Counted from the stretch's first letter, positions 10,612 through 21,460 are shown. The stretch: DNA of 64,000 nucleotides from Trifolium pratense (GCF_020283565.1 NC_060060.1:46488015-46552014), one strand, 5' to 3'. Notes: generated by a model from the letters alone, not told the origin. Numbers and translations: made by a program.

Positions 10612-11041
10612 AGAGTTGTCATTGCCCGAGCTCTTTTGAAGAATGCTCCCAGCCTTATACTTGATGAGGTGATATATATTAATATGTTTCATTTCAAGTT
10701 AACTTCGATCCGACTAATTTCCTAGTTTGGATTAACTTCAAGCTTATAGTTGGTTCTGGATTGAAACAAGTTTAAGGTTTTACACGGACAATTGAGATGT
10801 GCGAGTTAATTTTAACTTATACGAGAAGCTGTTGTTTAAAAATAATATAACAATAGTAGTATGTTAAATTTTGCTACCCTATAATATAACACAACACTGA
10901 TATAGCCGCTACTTGACAACACTGACCGAATCCATAATGTCGTATCGATTTAGATATTCTTTGTTCTTGCAGGCTAAAAGTGCCTTGGATACCGTCAGTG
11001 AGGGCTTGATCCGTGACACTCGGCGGTTTGATGAAGGATAG
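10612..11041 (+). pseudogene. ABC transporter nucleotide-binding-domain fragment
   Basis: Two exon-like pieces are visible. Piece 1 (10612-10668) reads RVVIARALLKNAPSLILDE, the segment between the ABC signature and the Walker B motif, preceded by 'tgcag' and followed by a GT donor. Piece 2 (10973-11041) follows an AG acceptor and reads AKSALDTVSEGLIRDTRR, matching the D-loop 'ATSALDTVSE', and then stops. Walker A, the membrane domains and the rest are missing. The threonine of ATSALD is replaced by lysine. Exon-intron structure is kept, so this came from genomic DNA, not from an mRNA copy. Confidence 0.75.
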
Positions 11042-11049
11042 GACATTAG

Positions 11050-11950
11050 TCATATTAAGTACCGTACAAAATGCATATCAAATTGCACTATGTTCTCATG
11101 ATTTCAGAATTACAAAATAGCAATACATAAAACATGGAGCTGGATAATTTGAAGGCTTGAGGGTTGCTTAATAAGTATAACACAACAATAAGGAGAAACA
11201 ACAAACAGCGCTGCTATATACAACGACAATTTTATCACGAATCTTTCACGAGGGTGTGGTCATCTCTCTTTTTTTGGAGCGTGAGCATGCTTCTTTTGTT
11301 TTAAGACCTCTTTTTTTTTTGACACGTGTGAACCTCTTTTTCATCATCTCAAAAAATTAATAAAAAATATTGAACTCATCTTGCCCTGTTTTTTCATGTG
11401 CGAAGCTCTAAAAGGGCTAACAACTGGTTCAATAGAAAAAATTATCAAGTTTTCTTCTCTAAGCTGTGTATAATTATTAGTCATTTACAATAGGATAGAA
11501 AGTGATACTCCTATACTATGAGCAAAAGAAAACTAGCATATAACAATTTGATGAGCTATGGTATTGGTGATGCTATGTTAATGTTGTTGTTGTGTTAGTT
11601 GGTGCCCAAGTGTATAATTCTTCAATCGACTATGAAGTCCGTCACGGTGAGGTACATGTCTTGATGGCGATGCTCTCACCGAGGCTGATGCCATAAAGAA
11701 CCGCCAGCCTGAAGCCCAGTCACTGACACAAAGGATTATGGGTTTTCAAGTGGATGGAAGGAAGATCCGCAGAGGGGGGGAGGTGTGGTAATGAGGTGTT
11801 TATTTGACTCAGTACATGAATATTTTCAATTAAGATGCAGCACACGTCTAGCATTTTGCAACAACAAAATAGAAAGAAACAAAAGGAAATGTTGTAATTA
11901 ATGTTGCAAATTCTGTGATACATCTAATGTACTTGTGCATTATGTAATTA
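11050..11950. other. Intergenic DNA, no gene seen
   Basis: AT-rich sequence with a GC-richer patch at about 11600-11790 ('gtcacggtgaggtacatgtc...') that might be a decayed gene fragment. I could not assign it. Confidence 0.35.
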
Positions 11951-11954
11951 AATT

Positions 11955-12162
11955 AGAGAAGGGATCTGTGGACTCCAGGAGTAAGTCTCCATTGACTTAT
12001 TCCGCTTAATAACTCGATATCGGCATTATATTTTTCAATCTAACCGTTGAATTCAAAGATCTCATTGAAGACTTGGATTGAAGAAATATAACGCCGATAT
12101 CGAGTTATTAAGCGGAGTAAGTCAATGGAGACATTACTCTTGGAGTGAACGGATCCCTCCTC
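11955..12162. mobile_element. hAT-type MITE, 208 bp, with 8-bp target duplication
   Basis: The ends are AGAGAAGGGATC and, inverted, GAGGAGGGATCC. Long arms ('agtctccattgacttattccgcttaataactcgatatcgg', shown here by position 11980-12020) pair with 12085-12130. The 8-bp sequence ATTAAATT is repeated at 11947-11954 and 12163-12170. Confidence 0.8.
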
Positions 12163-12169
12163 ATTAAAT

Positions 12170-12780
12170 TAATATGTAAATCAATATTTTTTAAAGGCAA
12201 TTATTTTTCTTATCATTAACATAATTATAGTGACTAAATATTAGACATCAAAAATATAAAATTCAATATTTTTTGAATTTTTATTCATCATAATAGTCAA
12301 TATTGAATTTTTTTCTTAAAAAATATTAGAAAAATTAGTGTAATGCTTATAAACATTAAAATTTTGTTTTTTCTTGTGATATTATTATTTCTAAAACTCA
12401 ATAATTGGCTAATAGTTTTTTAATTCATAAAAATAATCGCTAATTTAAAAATTTACTGACTTAATGTACCGGTATATTTGAATTATTCGATTATACCGTA
12501 GAAGCTCCCAAAATTGGATCATAATTTTTTTTACATTTTAAATATTTCATTTTAAATTATCATAAAAAATTTACCGTAAAAAACTTATCATTTTAAATAT
12601 TTCATCATTTTATTATAATTTTTTTGGATCATAAAATTTCAAAGATCTATAAAAAAAAAAGCTATTTTAAATAGCTTTTAAAAAAAATGACATTTTTTGC
12701 TAAATAAAAATGTCTTTTTAAGTGGGTTTATACTTAAGCCGATGAAAAATGACTTTGAGTGTACATTACATTTTTAACAA
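12170..12780. other. Very AT-rich intergenic DNA, no gene seen
   Basis: Long A/T runs and repeated 'aatattgaatttttt'. No open frame or RNA signal is supported. Confidence 0.45.
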
Positions 12781-12825
12781 TTGCATTGCATATGGGAGAA
12801 AACACGATAAATGTCCAAGCTAAAC

Positions 12826-12858
12826 ATTCATATAGGGCAGCTCTCCAATTGGCAAGTG
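12826..12858 (-). pseudogene. Broken MIR399 (3' arm only)
   Basis: The flank 'aagctaaacattcatatagggcag' pattern of minus-strand MIR399 copies is present. The mature region now reads, on +, GGGCAGCTCTCCAATTGGCAAG (positions 12835 onward), with two bases changed or inserted in the seed half. The matching 5' arm is gone; a CACTA-like element begins at 12886 instead. It cannot form the miR399 hairpin. Confidence 0.8.
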
Positions 12859-12885
12859 GATTTCTATCGCTCTAAGTCAAATGAA

Positions 12886-13342
12886 CACTCCAAGAATTCC
12901 TTTGCGACGGAAAAATCCACCATAATAAAATTCAAAATATTTGCGGCGGTTTTAGTGGCTTTAACAAACAAAATAAGTGGCGGAAAAATAATATAAACAG
13001 AAAAATCCCCCAGTAATAGTTTGGCCTTTTTTTTTTACCAAAGAAGGTAATCATTGATTAATAAATATAGGATAATTACATATGAATGAAAGATAAACGG
13101 ACAACAAGCTACGCGGCTAACCCTTTCCGAATGACAAAATCAATTCTCTTAAAAACAACATTCATAGCTCTAAGGGATGCAACATTGTGGTTTATAACCT
13201 TTTGAACTCTGTTGGCCACAGCTACGATTTCCAACAGCTGATTATGCGGCGGACAAAAGCCATTGGAAACTTCACTTTTCGGCTGTTTTTGGGCACTTTT
13301 CGGTGTTTTTGGTCGCTGGTAATGCTTAATATTCTTGTAGTG
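12886..13342. mobile_element. Short CACTA-type element (candidate)
   Basis: The left end is CACTCCAAGAAT. The right end, inverted, is CACTACAAGAAT (13342-13331). Subterminal repeats of the 'gcggcggttttag/tgcgacggaaaaat' kind are typical of legume CACTA elements. The flanking trinucleotides (gaa / aag) do not match, so the boundary or the duplication has decayed. Confidence 0.5.
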
Positions 13343-13847
13343 AAGTATCAGGGTCGTCCCAATAGATTTCGAGGCACCGAACGAATTACATAAAGAGGTC
13401 CTTTGAAAATTGAAAAGAAAAATTGGTAAAATTAATATGTTTTTATTTATAAAAATAGAATTTTAAAAAAGAGTAATCTTTTATATAATATGTAAATAAC
13501 ATCATTTATAATCATATCCTAGTTTTTTTTTTGCTATCATGATATTGATACAAAGTTTCCAATGCCGTTAGCGATGAGTAATCTTCGTCGGAGAACCTGT
13601 GGGCACACAAAGTGGGTTCTCCCCTCCTAACCGCATTTTCTCCATACGCATGAGCCTTGAATCAAATCCCTGACCACATGCTTAAAGGGACCAAAACTCT
13701 TACCACACTTGGAAGAATTCATCGTTGGTATAATCATATCCTAGTTAATAATAATAAAATTGTAACTAGTTTTAAAAATTAATTCTTTATTTAAAAAGAA
13801 ATAACAATAAAATAAAATTAAAAAAGTTGTCATGGGAGTAGTAGAAC

Positions 13848-14458
13848 TAGGGGTGTACATGGATTGGGAAAATCGAGTCAACCCGACCAAACCCACTAAA
13901 TCCAACCCAAAAAACTGGGTTGGTCCGGGTCATTGGGTGCGTATGGATTTCAAAACGAAAAATCCATAAAAGAAAATCGGGTTTCGGGCAAAACCGGACC
14001 CATACCCAAAGAACCCACTGATACGGTATTGCTATGATTTTTTTAAAAATATTTTTCATATAAATATCAAAGGTTTTGCTTTTGCTGTTTGATCATTAAA
14101 AGAGAAAAGCTCAAGGTTCAATACTCTAATTTTCAAAACAAGTTGTATGTGTGTATATTTCAAACGACAAACACATTACTTTTTTGTACTTCACAATCTC
14201 AACGCATTCTCTATATTCATCTTTTTCGTGTCTTCGCTATTTGATTTTCTTTCATCATTTAAAAATAGCGATGCTAAAAATAGTTTATTCTGATGACATG
14301 CCTATATAACGCATCATAAACATTAGGAAGAAATACATTTTCTATTCATCAAATACACATATTCCATAAAACAACACAGACAAAAACATATGGCGTTCGT
14401 CGTGGGGACCGAATCCAAGACCACATGGTTAAGAACACTTTGAAAATAGTGAAAATAT

Positions 14459-14494
<36 letters not shown>

Positions 14495-14611
14495 GAAAAC
14501 AAAATGTTAGAATGGTTTGGTTCTTTTGCTCGGCCCAATCCGAAGTACCTTATGTGGTTCGGGTTTTGGTTTTGACCAAACTCAACCCAATCCGGCCAAT
14601 GTACACACCTA
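13848..14611. mobile_element. Non-autonomous hAT element, 764 bp, 8-bp target duplication
   Basis: The terminal inverted repeats are TAGGGGTGTACATGG (left) and TAGGTGTGTACATTGG (right, inverted). AGTAGAAC is duplicated at 13840-13847 and 14612-14619. The internal sequence near both ends is full of 'aacccaa/tcgggtt' motifs. It includes a (TC)n microsatellite at 14461-14491. No transposase frame is present. Confidence 0.85.
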
Positions 14612-15054
14612 AGTAGAACCCAGGCCCGTTTCTCTTGACAAAAGTATGCTACCACTAATTATGGATTGGACAGTTCAGATTAATATAATTTTCATGCAGT
14701 TTAATATCTCATCCATTAATTAGAGATCGGACAATTATGTAACCAAAAAAAAAAAGAGATCGGACCGTTCAGATTTTTACAACTTTAAAATTACTATAAA
14801 CGAGCTGCACGCTTTAAAATTACCATATAAAGTAAGGTAATATTTGTTATGTATAATTCTCTTATGGGTGTTTTGCATTGTTATAGGTCATGAGGGGGTA
14901 GTCAGGGAACATCACAAGTGAGTTGGACACCACATTTTAACTCAAAACAATAAGACAGTAGATTTATAGGTCATATCACTTATAAAGTGTTCAACCTCCA
15001 CTTTTCTAAGCAATTTGGAACTTCTCACCTCACACTTACCGCAACATTTTGCCA

Positions 15055-15205
15055 ATCATCCCTCTCACCGATATTTTTCTCTAATGTGTCTAACTATTTC
15101 ATATATCAAATAATGTATGACACTCCCAACTAAATATAAATGCTAATACTCAAGGGTTTTATGCTTTGGATATACTTGTCTTCTGAACAATAGCATATGC
15201 TTGAA
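15055..15205 (-). promoter_or_regulatory. Orphan MIR399 promoter relic, minus-strand class
   Basis: It matches the promoter of the copies at 4781 and 9371: 'gatatttttctctaatgtgtctaa', 'tgacactcccaac', P1BS GGATATAC at 15168-15175 and GCATATGC at 15193-15200. The TATA box is degraded ('taaatataaa' instead of 'gttatatagg'). No hairpin lies at its left; homology begins only at about 15055. Its hairpin remnant may be the broken copy at 12826, separated by later insertions and deletion. Confidence 0.75.
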
Positions 15206-15723
15206 GGGGCTAGATATATATCATATTCATTCCAATTACTTAAGATTTTTCCTTTATTTTTATGTTCTGCTTTTTGAATAAGAACACCAATATGCTCCAC
15301 TAAATGAAGTTTTTGAGTGATCAAATCCAAAAGGTCATAAGGCTAGTCAACACCACTTCATGCTCTATTTTAGAATCTCGCATATATGGCATCATATAGC
15401 ACAATTGTTTTTACACTTTCTATTTTTTATTGTATTAACTTTTTAGTTCTCAGGAAAAAGTCTTTTGGTAATCCAGAGTTCGGAAATAGATAAGTAAAGT
15501 CATATCATGAAATTAAATTGATCCACTTGAAATCAAATTTGAATTCTCATGAACGATTCGTCTTAAGGTGAGTTTATTAATCACTTAAGTTCAAATACTC
15601 GAATTTTATATTGATGCACAATATAATCGGACAGAAATTGCATAGTAAGTAAAAGAATAATTTTATATCCTTGTCCAAACAGGGCCATGCCACTAAGAAA
15701 CTTTTTAGATATGATAAAGAAAA

Positions 15724-16689
15724 GGAAAATGCTAGTAAGCACGACAAAACTAGTCGTGCAAATCCAACGACATACGTGGCTACACCTTATTAAATTACCG
15801 TTCTCTCTCTTCGCCTTCTCTCTCCTCACGTTCTCTCTTCAATCTTCTCTCTTCTCAAACTTCAGCTTTCTCTTGCACACCACCACCATACTCCCTTGCC
15901 TTGCCTTGCCTGCAACTCCATCGATGGAGGTTCCGTCACAACGTCACGGAATATATTAAATTACCGTTCTCTCTCTTCGCCTTCTCTCTCCTCACGTTCT
16001 CTCTTCAATCTTCTCTCTTCTCAAACTTCAGCTTTCTCTTGCACACCACCACCATACTCCCTTGCCTTGCCTGCAACTCCATCGATGGAGGTTCCGTCAC
16101 AACGTCACGGAATATATTAAATTACAGGCATTTGGTAACACAACTTAGAAACATAATTTTCCTGCACTACAAGGAGAACACAAGTCGCCATTTGTCATAG
16201 AGGTTGCTTATTTTATTCGATCCTAGAGACTAGAGGCATGGAATAGTTAGTTGTTGCTTGACATTTAATTGTATGTAGTTGTATTTGTGCGACGATAACT
16301 TTGGCGGTGGATACATTATACATAAATGGCAATGGTAAAGACGACACGGCGAGAAAACAACAGTGATGAAGGTTACAATGGAAACGGCAACCACGACAAT
16401 AGGATAATTTGTTTAGATGAGTTATGGAAACAGCAATTGTTGCGCTTATAGAAGTTGCTGGTGAGATCAACCAAAATTTGTTGTGGTTACGGTGATCTTG
16501 GCGCAGTAAAATAAGAGGCAAGTTTCCAGTTTGCCGAAAAATAAGAAGCATATACATCAGTGTGTGAGTGATTTTCTGTGTTGCAATTAATTGTTCAAAA
16601 TAAAAATCATAAAAGGAAATTCGGTGGGGCGTATATCACGTGGTCGTGCATTCGTCGTCTGGAACATGTCGTTCCATATAGCATCTCTG
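15724..16689. mobile_element. Mutator-like element, 966 bp, 9-bp target duplication
   Basis: TAAAGAAAA is duplicated at 15715-15723 and 16690-16698. The ends are GGAAAATGCTA (left) and CAGAGATGCTA (right, inverted), followed by 'acgaca' motifs in both arms. The 9-bp duplication is the hallmark of Mutator-like elements. The ends resemble those of the 11.25 kb element at 24938 (CAGAAATGCTA). There is no transposase. The interior carries a tandem duplication (15788-16114). Confidence 0.8.
15788..16114. repeat. Tandem duplication, units of 166 and 161 bp
   Basis: A CT-rich unit (starts 'tattaaattaccgttctc', ends 'cgtcacggaata') is present twice, nearly identical. The first copy has one extra 'ccttg' 5-mer. 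Overlapping open frames in this block are by-products of the repeat. Confidence 0.9.
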
Positions 16690-16793
16690 TAAAGAAAAAT
16701 ACACTCAGATTTTGTTCACAACTTCTTTTTTCCACTTCTTGAAAGTACAAAAGAATCTGAGAAATGACCCAACAAAGCTTTTTGGATTGTGAC

Positions 16794-17003
16794 TGTTGGA
16801 ATTGATTGAAATTGATTAGTTTTAGGGATTTTCTATTATTTGGAATTAAGATGATAGTTGACTCTAATCATTGTATATCTTTCATTTATGTCTTGTAATT
16901 ATGTTTTGATTTTTTATCTCCTATAATCATGGAGAGACCTCTGTATATATTCACTACTTTCATATCAATAAATACATCAGAATATATACCATTTTCTTCT
17001 ACA
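16794..17003. mobile_element. Solo LTR, 210 bp, with 5-bp target duplication
   Basis: The sequence starts TGTTGGAATTG and ends TTCTACA (TG...CA). It is flanked by GTGAC at 16789-16793 and 17004-17008. The interior has a TATA-like and polyadenylation-like AT-rich stretch. The uninterrupted target can be read in the paralogous promoter at 10060-10080. Size and ends fit a short Copia-type or TRIM LTR left by recombination. Confidence 0.85.
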
Positions 17004-17149
17004 GTGACCCTTGGCTATTAGGAATCACAAGTGGTTGCTGAAAACAACTGGTTTTGGATATCCATGGCATAACCCTCAAGAATATGCCAATGTTTCTCAT
17101 AGGTTTATTCCATCTTCTTTGCTATAAAAGTTTATTTGCTAAAGTGTCA

Positions 17150-17170
17150 CAATAGGGCACCTCTCTCCTG
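17150..17170 (+). repeat. Extra copy of the miR399 star arm
   Basis: The sequence 'aatagggcacctctctcctg' repeats the 5' arm found at 17227-17246. In the paralogous units this position holds unrelated sequence ('aaacaaaccagt...'). It is a short local duplication 76 bp upstream of the real arm, with no matching 3' arm of its own. Confidence 0.75.
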
Positions 17171-17225
17171 AATGCCCAAGAAAGAATTGGTTTTAGTTGA
17201 AAAGTTCATTAATAAGCAAAGCAAA

Positions 17226-17309
17226 CAATAGGGCACCTCTCTCCTGGCAAGTAAACAGTTAGTATAGACTTCACTGCAAATAACTTGCCAAAGGAGAGTT
17301 GCTCTGTCG
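17226..17309 (+). ncRNA. MIR399: MIR399 hairpin with a variant mature sequence
   Basis: The predicted mature sequence is at 17286-17306, first 20 nt UGCCAAAGGAGAGUUGCUCU. It differs from the other plus-strand copies by C18U. The star arm is at 17231-17251, and G:U pairing keeps the stem closed at the changed position. The promoter has both P1BS sites and a TATA box but has been pushed apart upstream by two transposons. A second partial star arm lies at 17150. A U at position 18 faces the 5' end of the target site, where mismatches are usually tolerated, so target range may shift only slightly (inference). Confidence 0.87.
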
Positions 17310-17399
17310 TTTCTTTAGCTTAATGTCATCATAGAATGGTAGTATAGAAAAAGTAATTCATGGTTAAGATGCATTTATTTGTTGGAGTGTAAGGTGAAG

Positions 17400-18750
17400 T
17401 ATTCTTTTATTGCATTTCTCTATTCAATGACATAAAGCTTACAATTTTACAAGTTGTGAAAGATATGTTTATGAATGTGTTTTGTTTAAGTTTTGACTTG
17501 TTCATGATAATGTGTTTCAGACTTAATTTCCTAACCATCATCTTGCAAAGCTGCAGGCGTCGGCGCTCTTCCTTCTCCTTCTAGATGTTATGGTTATTTT
17601 TTGTTACAAGGTTAATCAAAACAATTTTAAGCAAAGAAAGCTCCAACCGCGCTGTCACTCCTAAGATGATTTCGTAGGAGATGCATGAATCGTGAGGTCA
17701 GAATGACTAGTAGATGACATATAAAAACGCAAACCATACGCGTATACAAAAGCCCCGTCACTTTCCCCTTCATTATTTCAATTTCTAACAAACGTGAAAC
17801 TTCCCCCAAAACTAATAAAACCACCAATCGTTGAAACTCTCATCAAATCCTCTTTTTTATTCAGATTTATCGTCGAAATAATCTTACTAGTGAAAGTTAT
17901 ACTCAACAAATTAACAAGTGTTTACACTACTAGAAAAGAAAATTTTAGCGTCGGGTGAGACTAAACCCTCGAACTAAACAGTAGCGCTAGCAAAGGACTT
18001 TGTCCATCCAACTCTATATAATAGCGTCAAATAATTTTTGGAAAATCAAATGAATATACTAGAATCGGGCCTAGCCAATGCTAAAGTCAACTTTAGAGTC
18101 TTATTAACTTGTAGTTTAATTTTGACAAAAACTTAGCAAATAGAATTGGTAAAAAACGTTTTAAAAAGAATATCACAAATGAGTCTTGGAACATTTTAAA
18201 AAAAACGTTTTAAATTGGTAAAACGAATATTTTAAATTCATATAACATTTTAAATTGTGAGGGAACATTTTAAAAAAATTTGTTTTTAAATTTTGTTTCT
18301 TTTTTCCAAGAATAAAAAACTTTTTTTTTAAATGATTTAATAAAAAAAATTGTCAAAATTACCCCCTCACCTCCCCCCTCTATCTACCTCGAACCAATCG
18401 AGCTCTTAGTCGTTTAACTTCCTTCGTGAAGTTGGTACGACCGATCTTTATTTTTCACCTATTTTTGTTACAAATTTGACAATATTTTAAAATGTATATA
18501 CATATCGATTAACAAAATATTTTCTATCATTGATAAAAAAAAAATATATATTTTCTATCAAAAGAACGGCGAAAAATAATTGTACCAATTAAGACAAAAA
18601 AAAAATAGATAGAAAAGGGTTGAAGTTTTTTTAATTAACTTTCATAAGATGTGAATTTCTACTGATACAACTAATATATCTTTTTTTTTTTTTGATATCA
18701 ACAACTAATATATCTTTTATTCATAGTATATATTAATTTCAAAAGAGTAG
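17400..18750. other. Intergenic DNA, no gene seen
   Basis: At 17935 a CACTACTAGAAAAG terminus followed by 'ttagcgtcggg' looks like a CACTA transposon end; no partner end was found. The rest is AT-rich with 'aacattttaaa' repeats (18180-18290). Confidence 0.4.
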
Positions 18751-18754
18751 TCTA

Positions 18755-19124
18755 TTACTCGATTGTAATGGAAGGTGGCTGACACTCACACAATTTCTCA
18801 ATACATTTGATGTCCGGGGTATGGACAAAAAACATCAAAACAATCAATATCGAAAGTACAACGTTTTTCATTATCCTTAACTCTCCATGATTCTGATCCC
18901 ATACAGATATCTGCAAAAGAAAAAAAAGAAAAAGCAACATAAAACATAGAAAATGTTTATGCGTAGTAGATACGAAGGAAAAACTTTTGAAATGAAAAAC
19001 AAAAAAAGTGGTTTACACAAAATTCAATAAATAGTTATTCTTTGCAATCATATATACCTGTTGCAATGATGAGAAAAAACAACAACAATGCTAATTTGTG
19101 GAGAGAATTCCTTGATTTCTCCAT
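18755..19124 (-). pseudogene. Defensin-like/NCR-like cysteine-rich peptide gene with frameshift
   Basis: Exon 1 is 19124-19058 and encodes a signal peptide, MEKSRNSLHKLALLLFFLII. A GT-AG intron follows, then exon 2 from 18910. In frame, exon 2 gives DICMGSESWRVKDNEKRC and then C-x5-C-x4-C (CTFDIDCFDVFC), but a stop comes soon after. In the next frame the expected end is present: KCIEKLCECQPP, that is C-x4-C-x-C, running to a stop at 18755. The two halves together would fit the six-cysteine defensin-like/NCR layout, so a one-base frameshift near 18806 appears to have broken the gene. A TATA-like stretch lies at about 19178-19190 on the minus strand. An alternative is an unusual shorter functional peptide ending at the stop. 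Confidence 0.55.
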
Positions 19125-19229
19125 CTTAAGAAATCACTGATTAAAAAATAGATGTATTATGTGGTCTTTAAACACATGTTTATATATAGGCTACTAGACA
19201 TTTATTTTTCTATCTTTTTAAAAATTTCA

Positions 19230-19376
19230 CTCCCTCCGATCCTTATTATAAGAAAATGTTTATTTTTTAGATTCACAAAATGTTTGATGTATTTAGATCA
19301 CATTATGAACTAGATACATTAAACATTCTATGAATTAAAAAACAAATTTTTTCTTATAATAAAGACCGGAGAGAGT
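19230..19376. mobile_element. Stowaway-like MITE
   Basis: The ends are 'cactccctccgatcc' and, inverted, 'tactctctccggtc'. The arms 'ttattataagaaaa' pair across the element. This 'CTCCCTCCG' terminus is characteristic of Stowaway (Tc1/mariner) MITEs. Confidence 0.8.
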
Positions 19377-19474
19377 ACTATTTATCTTTTTAATTTATAT
19401 TTCTTCATGTTGACCATTAAATTTTTCCATGTTGACCATTAATTATTTTTTTTACTGCAGACCCTTAAATTTTT

Positions 19475-19634
19475 GGGTTATGCTAACCGGTGCCCCCGAG
19501 GCACTGGTTAAGGAAACCAAAAAAGGAAATTTTTAAATTGAAAATAATATTTTTTGGACTTTCGAGGCGTTGACTGCACAAAGTTCAATGTCATATTACT
19601 ATATTTGCTTCCTGGGCACTGTTTAGCATTTTCC
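19475..19634. mobile_element. MITE of the 'gtgcccc..ggcac' family (complete copy)
   Basis: The left end is TGCTAACCGGTGCCCCCGAG with a small internal hairpin. The right end, inverted, is TGCTAAACAGTGCCCAGGAA. The same family is seen split at 24885/36326 and truncated at 48935. Confidence 0.65.
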
Positions 19635-19864
19635 TAAATTTTTTATCTTTTGAAAATTGAATTTATTCATGTTGACCATTAAATAGTTTATATCTATCTT
19701 TTGAAAATTATATTTCTTCATGTTGACCATTAATTATTTTTTTTGCTTTTTTTAATCTGGTTCGGGGGTCAGTTCTTGCATCAAATGGTTTCAGTCCCCT
19801 CCGATCACAGTTTCAGGGGATCGAACCCCGTCCTCCAAACAAATCATAAAGCTTTTAAAAAGTA

Positions 19865-20120
19865 CTCCCTCCGTCACAATTTGATTGACACGGTTGACTA
19901 TTATGCACTATTCACACATTTTGTTTTGACCTTATTTTTCTACTAATAAACAAAAATAAATATTAGCATATAAGATATTGTTTGATTCATCTCGATGAGT
20001 ATTGTCAAAATATCAAATTTTTATAATTTTTACTATCATACAATTAAAAATATTAATCGTCAAATTATGCATCAAAATACGTGAAATAGTCAACTGTGTC
20101 AATCAAATTGAGACGGAGGG
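19865..20120. mobile_element. Stowaway-like MITE
   Basis: The left end is CTCCCTCCGTCACAATTTGA; the right end, inverted, is CCCTCCGTCTCAATTTGA. Long complementary arms surround an AT-rich centre. Confidence 0.85.
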
Positions 20121-20124
20121 ATAA

Positions 20125-21455
20125 TAATTTTATAATATATTCTTCCTTGAGTACGTTATTTTGGAGTTACCCGTCCATGATGGTGTACCAGACATTGATG
20201 GTAGAGAAAGCTCTGTTTTTTATGAATAATGGATGAAATGAATTTTAGGTTTAGTCTTTCCAAGCTCTCAAGCCCCCATACTTCAAAAATGGCGAAGTAT
20301 CGTGTCTGATACTCTCCGATACACATAGCGGAAAAGTATCAGAAATTAATATTATTTTAAAAAAAAAAATATAACCGATACGTGTCGGATACTTCTCTGA
20401 TACACGTATCGAAAACGTAGGAAAAGAGACTGATACAATTCGTGTTTTCTCTTAAGTATTGAATGTTAGAGTATGATGTTACCAACTATGTCTTTGAGTA
20501 GTACGTATTTTTTTTATAAGCAAATTGTTAGTATATTATATTGTTATGTTAGTTATTCTCCTTATTAGGACTTGAACCGCGGATCTCCAACTCCTTAACT
20601 CTTAGCTCAACTAATTAACCATTTAAGTTACTCATCCCACTCTCCTTTTTGTATAGTACTTAAAGATATGTAATTATTACTTGTTTGCTCAATTTGAGTA
20701 ATTTAAATGTTAATTTTTTATCATTATCGATTTTAGTTATGTTTGTATATTATATGTGTGTGTGTGTTTGTGTGTGTGAGAGAGAGAGATAGAAATTTAG
20801 CAAGTATACTAAATGCCGTCAAGTAGTAAAAATTATCGATCATCAGGGATGGAGATTAATTTAAAGCAAAACAATTAAACTATTACTTAGGAAGAAAATA
20901 TAAAAAACATTTTGGGGGGATTGCATAGCATAACAATTGAAAATAAAAAGGTTTTTGAATCAACAATAAAGAAAAGCGATTGGATTTTGCGTTGAATCCC
21001 TTGTATGTCACTATGGATGTTAGCGTCTAATACCCTTCTAATGATCAATTCAATTACCACGACGGTTTAACTAAGCCACTATACCCATTCTCATGGTGTA
21101 TAACTCACTATTTTACACTATAATCCCCTAATCTCTTAAGCCAATTGAATAGTTAAAATAGGTAAATATTGAACGTTAAACCATAAGTCACAACCTTTAA
21201 TTCCCTATCTCTAGATTACAAGGTTCAACAATCAATTTGGGTCTAATTCATACGATTAATCTCTTAATCTATATGAATCTAAAATCATACATGAACATTT
21301 ATCAATACACATGAAACATTAAGCACAAAGATTAACCGAATAGAGAATTGAATTAATCAAAAAAGTATTAATACAAGAATTAACATGTGAAATCCATATA
21401 TTCATACAAGTTCATCCGAGGTTGTATACATTAAAAGAAAAAATATATGGAATAT
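20125..21455. other. Intergenic DNA, no gene seen
   Basis: Contains a dispersed repeat with 'gatacgtgtcggatac/gatacacgtatcg' (20290-20420), a (TG)n/(GA)n microsatellite at about 20756-20790, and AT-rich DNA. No gene is supported. Confidence 0.45.
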
Positions 21456-21460
21456 GTATG

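Larger units (their letters stand above)
15668..17130 (+). promoter_or_regulatory. MIR399 promoter split by two insertions
   Basis: The conserved upstream block of plus-strand copies starts at 15668 ('ttgtccaaacagggccatgcc'). It is interrupted by a Mutator-like element (15724-16689), resumes at 16699, is interrupted by a solo LTR (16794-17003), and then continues. The promoter-proximal part is intact: P1BS GGATATCC at 17056-17063, P1BS GAATATGC at 17080-17087, TATA box GCTATAAAAG at 17121-17130. Confidence 0.75.

Noticed and set aside
15687..16200. Overlapping Ser/Leu-rich frames
   Set aside because: Produced by the CT-rich tandem duplication inside a Mutator-like element; no domain.
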